Shown here: positions 7,627-10,267 of the stretch, piece by piece
Layout of the letters: each line of letters starts with the position of its first letter
How positions within the stretch are numbered: the first letter of the stretch is position 1
Origin: an uncultured bacterium
GTDB taxonomy: Bacteria; Planctomycetota; Phycisphaerae; Phycisphaerales; SM1A02
Direction of reading: 5' to 3'
Assembly: GCA_903867275.1 (NCBI GenBank)
Contig: CAIPQY010000005.1
Coordinates: 1 to 10,267 of the forward strand
DNA: 10,267 nucleotides
Translations under genes and position numbers: made by a program
The notes under the pieces: model-generated
Database searches by the model: none
The model's input: the letters and a program-made list of their open reading frames with translations, nothing else
Told to the model about the DNA's origin: nothing

Positions 7627-8703
7627 GTGAACGCGCCCCCGCAGACAAGCACCACTGATGCCGGCACCACGCAGCAGCGCACGCTGCATGCGGCCATGGG
7701 GCAGCGCAGCTGGATCTATCTCGGCGCGCTGGCGCTCGCGTGCGCCCTGCAGGTGCTGGGCCTGTTCCTGCCCTTCATGCGCATCGACGTGTTCATCAAG
7801 GGCGGAAAGACCTATTCCCTGCTGCACACGGTGTGGCTGATGTGGACCGAAGGGCTGTGGGCCATCGCGCTGCTGATCGGTGGATTCAGCGTGGTGTTCC
7901 CCTTCGTGAAGATGGCGCTGCTGCTGCGCGCATGGCGCGGCATGCCGGCGGGCCCCGGCCGCACCACCCTGCTGCTGTGGATGGGGCGCCTCGGAAAGTG
8001 GTCGATGCTGGATCCCTTCACGGTGCTGGTGCTTGTGATGCTGGCGAGCGATCAGTGGGCGGTGAGTGCCACCACCTTCCTGGGCGTGTATGCATTCCTC
8101 ACCGCCGTGGCGATCACGATGGTGCTGTCGATGGTGGCATCGGTGCTGGATGAGCACACGATTCGCGAACGCGAAGTGGCCCCCCGCCCGCCACGCCGCA
8201 TGCTGCTGCGTGCGGCGGGATGGCGCGGCGTGATCGCGCTGCTGGCGCTCGCATCCGGCATCGCCTGCTTCGTGGGAACGCTGGCGAATCCGTTCCTGCA
8301 GATCAACCAGTTCCTGCTGCACGGCGAGAGCTACGGCATCACCGGCGCGGCCGTGGCCATGGTGCGCGAGCGCAACTGGCCGCTGGCGGCGCTGTCGTGC
8401 TTCGGCCTGCTGCTGATGCCTGGCGTGCTGCTGCTGGCCGAGGCGTGGGCCTGGCTCACGCCCGCTCGACCGCTGACGCATCTTCGACGCCGACGCCTGA
8501 TCGCCTTCGCCGCCGAGTGGAGCATGCTGGACGTGATGGCGCTGGCGCTTGGGCTGTTCCTGCTCGAAGGCCAGCGATTCGTGAAGACCGACATCCAGAC
8601 CGGCCTGTGGCTGCTGATCGCCACGGCGCTGTGCCTGTGGGTGGTCGGGTGGATCGGGCGGCATGCGGCCGGCGAAGGCGTGCGCAGGATCGACGGAGCC
8701 TGA
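7627..8703 (+). CDS. PqiA-like integral inner-membrane protein (paraquat-inducible protein A family)
   Basis: Polytopic membrane protein of 358 residues made of two tandem PqiA-type halves. Each half carries the family signature WSMLD (residues 125-129 as GKWSMLDPF and 298-302 as EWSMLDVM), followed by a hydrophobic segment. I count about eight membrane segments, four per half (roughly 28-50, 74-100, 127-147, 150-172; then 199-220, 251-275, 299-314, 324-345). PqiA and LetA work with MCE proteins in envelope lipid transport or maintenance. The CxxC zinc ribbons that precede each half in E. coli PqiA are missing, and the N-terminal 25 residues are instead polar and Thr/Gln-rich. No MCE-type pqiB or pqiC lies next to it here. 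The GTG start is supported by the upstream promoter and in-frame stop; an ATG at 7696 is the alternative. Family membership is fairly sure, function is inferred. Confidence 0.85.
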   Translation: MNAPPQTSTTDAGTTQQRTLHAAMGQRSWIYLGALALACALQVLGLFLPFMRIDVFIKGGKTYSLLHTVWLMWTEGLWAIALLIGGFSVVFPFVKMALLLRAWRGMPAGPGRTTLLLWMGRLGKWSMLDPFTVLVLVMLASDQWAVSATTFLGVYAFLTAVAITMVLSMVASVLDEHTIREREVAPRPPRRMLLRAAGWRGVIALLALASGIACFVGTLANPFLQINQFLLHGESYGITGAAVAMVRERNWPLAALSCFGLLLMPGVLLLAEAWAWLTPARPLTHLRRRRLIAFAAEWSMLDVMALALGLFLLEGQRFVKTDIQTGLWLLIATALCLWVVGWIGRHAAGEGVRRIDGA

Positions 8704-8705
8704 GC

Positions 8706-8726
8706 CGTGCCCCGCGCCGCGGCACG
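8706..8726. terminator. Hairpin between convergent PqiA-like and kbl genes
   Basis: The 28-bp gap between the two stop codons contains CGTGCC (8706-8711) and GGCACG (8721-8726), perfect 6-bp arms around a 9-nt GC-rich loop. It starts 3 nt after the PqiA-like stop and lies just beyond the kbl stop on the other strand, so it could serve both. Neither side has a T-tract, so it is not a classic intrinsic terminator. Confidence 0.4.
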
Positions 8727-8731
8727 AGCGA

Positions 8732-9955
8732 TCAGAACTCCTTCTTCAGCGTCTTCAATCCATCCACCAGCGCGCGGATGTGCTTCGCCTCGTGCGCCGC
8801 GCTGATCTGCACGCGCAGGCGTGCGTGACCCTCGGGCACCACCGGGTAGCCGAAGCCGATCACGAACACGCCGAGCTCCAGCAGGCGCTTGCTCATGGCG
8901 ATCGCCTTGGCGGTGTCGTGCACGATGATGGGGCAGATGGCGGTCGGGCTTTGCAGCACCTCGAAGCCCGCCTCGCGGATGCCCGCGCGCGCAGCCGCCA
9001 CGTTGTCGCGCAGCTTCGCCACGCGCTGCGGCTCCTGCATGAGGATCTCGATCGCCTTCTGCGCGCTGCACGCGATGGTGCAAGGCAGCGCGTTGCTGAA
9101 CAGCGTGGGTCGGCCGCGCTGCACCAGCAGATCCATGGCCTCACGGCTGCCGGCGATGTAGCCACCCGCCCCGCCACCGAGCGCCTTGCCAAGCGTGCCG
9201 GTGAAGTAGTCCACCTTGGTGGCCGCCATGTTCCAGTGCTCGTGCGTGCCGCGGCCGGTGTGGCCCATCACGCCGGTGCCGTGGCTGTCGTCCACCACCA
9301 GCAGCGCGCCGAACTTGTCGCACGCCGCGCGGATCTTCGGCAGGTCGGCCAGAGAGCCTTCCATGCTGAACACGCCGTCGGTCACCACCCAGATGGTGCC
9401 GGTCACCGCGGGATTCGCGCGCGCCTCGGCCAACTTCGCCTCCAGCGCGGCCACGTCGCCGTTCTTGTACACGCCGCGCAGCAGGCCCTTCTTGATGCTC
9501 ACCGCCAGACGGATGCCGTCGATGATGCTTGCGTGGTTCAGTTCGTCGCTGATGATGATGTCGCCCGGCTCGCACAGCGTGGGAAAGATCGCCTCGTTGG
9601 CGTTCCAGCAGCTGGTGAAGGTGTACGCGGCGTCCACGCCGTAGAACTTCGCGATGGTGGACTCGAGCGTGTGATGGCAGTCGAAGGTGCCGCAGATGAA
9701 GCGCACGCTGGCGGTGCCGGCGCCGTACTTCTTCAGGCCGTCGATGCCTGCCTGCACCACCGCGGGATGGTTGGCCAGGCCCAGGTAGTTGTTGCTGCAG
9801 AAGCATGCCACCTCGCCGTAGTCCTTCAGCTTCACCGTGGCGTCCATCGGACCCTCGATGGTCTGCAGGTGCTTCAGCTGGCCGCTCTGCTTGAGCGATT
9901 CCAGGATGGCGTGCGTGCGGCTCGGGAAGGTCGGGGCGACGGCGGTGGTCATCAT
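8732..9955 (-). CDS. kbl: 2-amino-3-ketobutyrate CoA ligase (glycine C-acetyltransferase)
   Basis: Cytosolic PLP enzyme of the alpha-oxoamine synthase family. It cleaves 2-amino-3-oxobutanoate with CoA to glycine and acetyl-CoA, the second step of threonine breakdown after threonine dehydrogenase. The 407-residue product is close to the roughly 400 of E. coli Kbl. Visible sites are CSNNYLGLANHP (about 53-64), the Kbl-type block ASVRFICGT (82-90), His141 in LNHASIIDG (PLP stacking), DDSHGTG (222-228) and the Schiff-base lysine Lys257 in TGTLGKALGG. SVRFICGT and GRPTLFSNAL point to Kbl rather than BioF, HemA or serine palmitoyltransferase. Two ATG codons stand in tandem (9955 and 9952). AGGAG lies 12 nt upstream of the first, too far for an ideal Shine-Dalgarno, while TACATT ends 6 nt before it. 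No tdh is adjacent on either visible side. The gene is probably its own transcription unit, isolated by a terminator upstream and a hairpin downstream. Confidence 0.95.
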   Translation of the reverse strand: MMTTAVAPTFPSRTHAILESLKQSGQLKHLQTIEGPMDATVKLKDYGEVACFCSNNYLGLANHPAVVQAGIDGLKKYGAGTASVRFICGTFDCHHTLESTIAKFYGVDAAYTFTSCWNANEAIFPTLCEPGDIIISDELNHASIIDGIRLAVSIKKGLLRGVYKNGDVAALEAKLAEARANPAVTGTIWVVTDGVFSMEGSLADLPKIRAACDKFGALLVVDDSHGTGVMGHTGRGTHEHWNMAATKVDYFTGTLGKALGGGAGGYIAGSREAMDLLVQRGRPTLFSNALPCTIACSAQKAIEILMQEPQRVAKLRDNVAAARAGIREAGFEVLQSPTAICPIIVHDTAKAIAMSKRLLELGVFVIGFGYPVVPEGHARLRVQISAAHEAKHIRALVDGLKTLKKEF

Positions 9956-9961
9956 GGCGCG

Positions 9962-9967
9962 AATGTA
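9962..9967 (-). promoter_or_regulatory. Putative -10 box of kbl, leaderless spacing
   Basis: TACATT on the minus strand fits TAnnnT and ends exactly 6 nt before the kbl ATG at 9955, the same spacing as at the efflux operon and the PqiA-like gene. No convincing -35 hexamer lies at 16-18 bp. AGGAG (complement of 9968-9972) directly upstream offers the competing reading of a distant Shine-Dalgarno site. Confidence 0.4.
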
Positions 9968-10016
9968 CTCCTGCTAGCACCGCGATGGACGCGCCGAGGC
10001 TGGCGGCAACAAGACA

Positions 10017-10044
10017 CCGCCCGCCGGGGTGTCCCGGCGGGCGG
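10017..10044 (-). terminator. Strong intrinsic-type terminator hairpin
   Basis: Perfect 12-bp GC-rich arms (10017-10028 and 10033-10044) enclose a 4-nt loop. On the minus strand the stem is followed by TGTCTTGTTG, a moderately T-rich tail; the plus strand has no T-run. It begins 57 nt after the stop of the partial minus-strand gene at the right edge and lies 61 nt before the kbl start, so it most likely ends that upstream gene and separates it from kbl. Confidence 0.75.
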
Positions 10045-10101
10045 CGAGAGAATCGTGGCATCCACTCGTTGGATCACGGACTATGTCGGGGATGGTTCAG
10101 G

Positions 10102-10267
10102 TCACCAGGGACTGCCGGGCTTGTAGCACTTGACATCCTTCGTGACGACCCAGCCCGGAAGCGCACCGCCCGGCACGACACGGGTATCGGCGGGGCTTAG
10201 CGCGGGCGGCGTGCAGGTGGCATCGCCATTCGCCCAGCCCCCTGCGTCCGGCGCCGCGGGACAATCG
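10102..10267 (-). CDS. C-terminal end of an unrecognised protein, cut by window edge
   Basis: The minus strand is open from the right edge to a TGA (complement of 10102-10104), giving the last 54 residues of a protein. The visible part is rich in Gly, Pro, Ala and Trp, has three Cys (2, 18 and 47 of the fragment) and ends in KDVKCYKPGSPW. Third codon positions are mostly G or C, as in the other genes, and a strong hairpin follows at a suitable distance; both support real coding. I do not recognise the family. Spaced Cys and Trp with low hydrophobicity would suit an exported protein, but no signal peptide can be seen because the N-terminus lies outside. Confidence 0.55.
   Translation of the reverse strand, partial: DCPAAPDAGGWANGDATCTPPALSPADTRVVPGGALPGWVVTKDVKCYKPGSPW

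Noticed and set aside
7033..8664. Minus-strand open frame of over 500 codons across guaD and opposite the PqiA-like gene
   Set aside because: It is Gln/His/Arg-rich and lacks motifs. It is out of frame with the zinc motifs of guaD and antisense to the WSMLD protein.
10045..10101. Small gene or regulatory RNA between the right-edge gene and its terminator
   Set aside because: Only a short chance inverted repeat (ATCC/GGAT) is visible; the segment reads as a 3' untranslated region.
8663..10126. Long plus-strand open frame opposite kbl
   Set aside because: It is an antisense shadow of kbl, whose catalytic motifs are all intact; it also overlaps the 3' end of the PqiA-like gene and runs through the terminator hairpin.

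Overview
The window is GC-rich bacterial DNA packed with genes. It holds five complete and two partial protein-coding genes on both strands, with short gaps. I see no tRNA, rRNA, insertion sequence, CRISPR array or prophage gene. The outer-membrane efflux lipoprotein and the lipidated adaptor indicate a diderm (Gram-negative type) bacterium. Strong Shine-Dalgarno sites are scarce. Three of the four first-in-unit starts that can be read have a TAnnnT box exactly 6 nt upstream. A planctomycete such as Phycisphaerae would fit GC content, scarce Shine-Dalgarno sites and the Mrp variant, but this is a guess; nothing in the window fixes the phylum.

Layout from left to right. (1) Bases 2-1003, plus strand: most of an Mrp/ApbC P-loop ATPase, cut by the left edge. 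(2) Bases 1013-6913, minus strand: a complete tripartite RND efflux operon, transcribed outer-membrane factor, then membrane fusion protein, then RND pump. The first two genes overlap by ATGA and the last two are 22 bp apart. The pump gene converges on mrp; the two stop codons lie 9 bp apart inside one palindrome. (3) Bases 6978-7454, minus strand: a guanine deaminase (GuaD type). (4) Bases 7455-7626: a divergent intergenic region with a good sigma70-like promoter for the next gene. (5) Bases 7627-8703, plus strand: a PqiA-like integral membrane protein without zinc ribbons. (6) Bases 8732-9955, minus strand: 2-amino-3-ketobutyrate CoA ligase (Kbl), converging on the PqiA-like gene. (7) Bases 10017-10044: a strong terminator hairpin serving a further minus-strand gene, of which only the last 54 codons (10102-10267) are inside the window.

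The three efflux genes clearly work together: inner-membrane pump, periplasmic adaptor and outer-membrane channel. The others look like independent housekeeping or stress units: Fe-S/P-loop ATPase, purine catabolism, envelope maintenance and threonine/glycine catabolism. I find no convincing undescribed multi-gene system. The most interesting signals are the repeated TAnnnT-N6-start arrangement, suggesting leaderless transcription, and the Mrp protein that lacks the family's CxxC motif.
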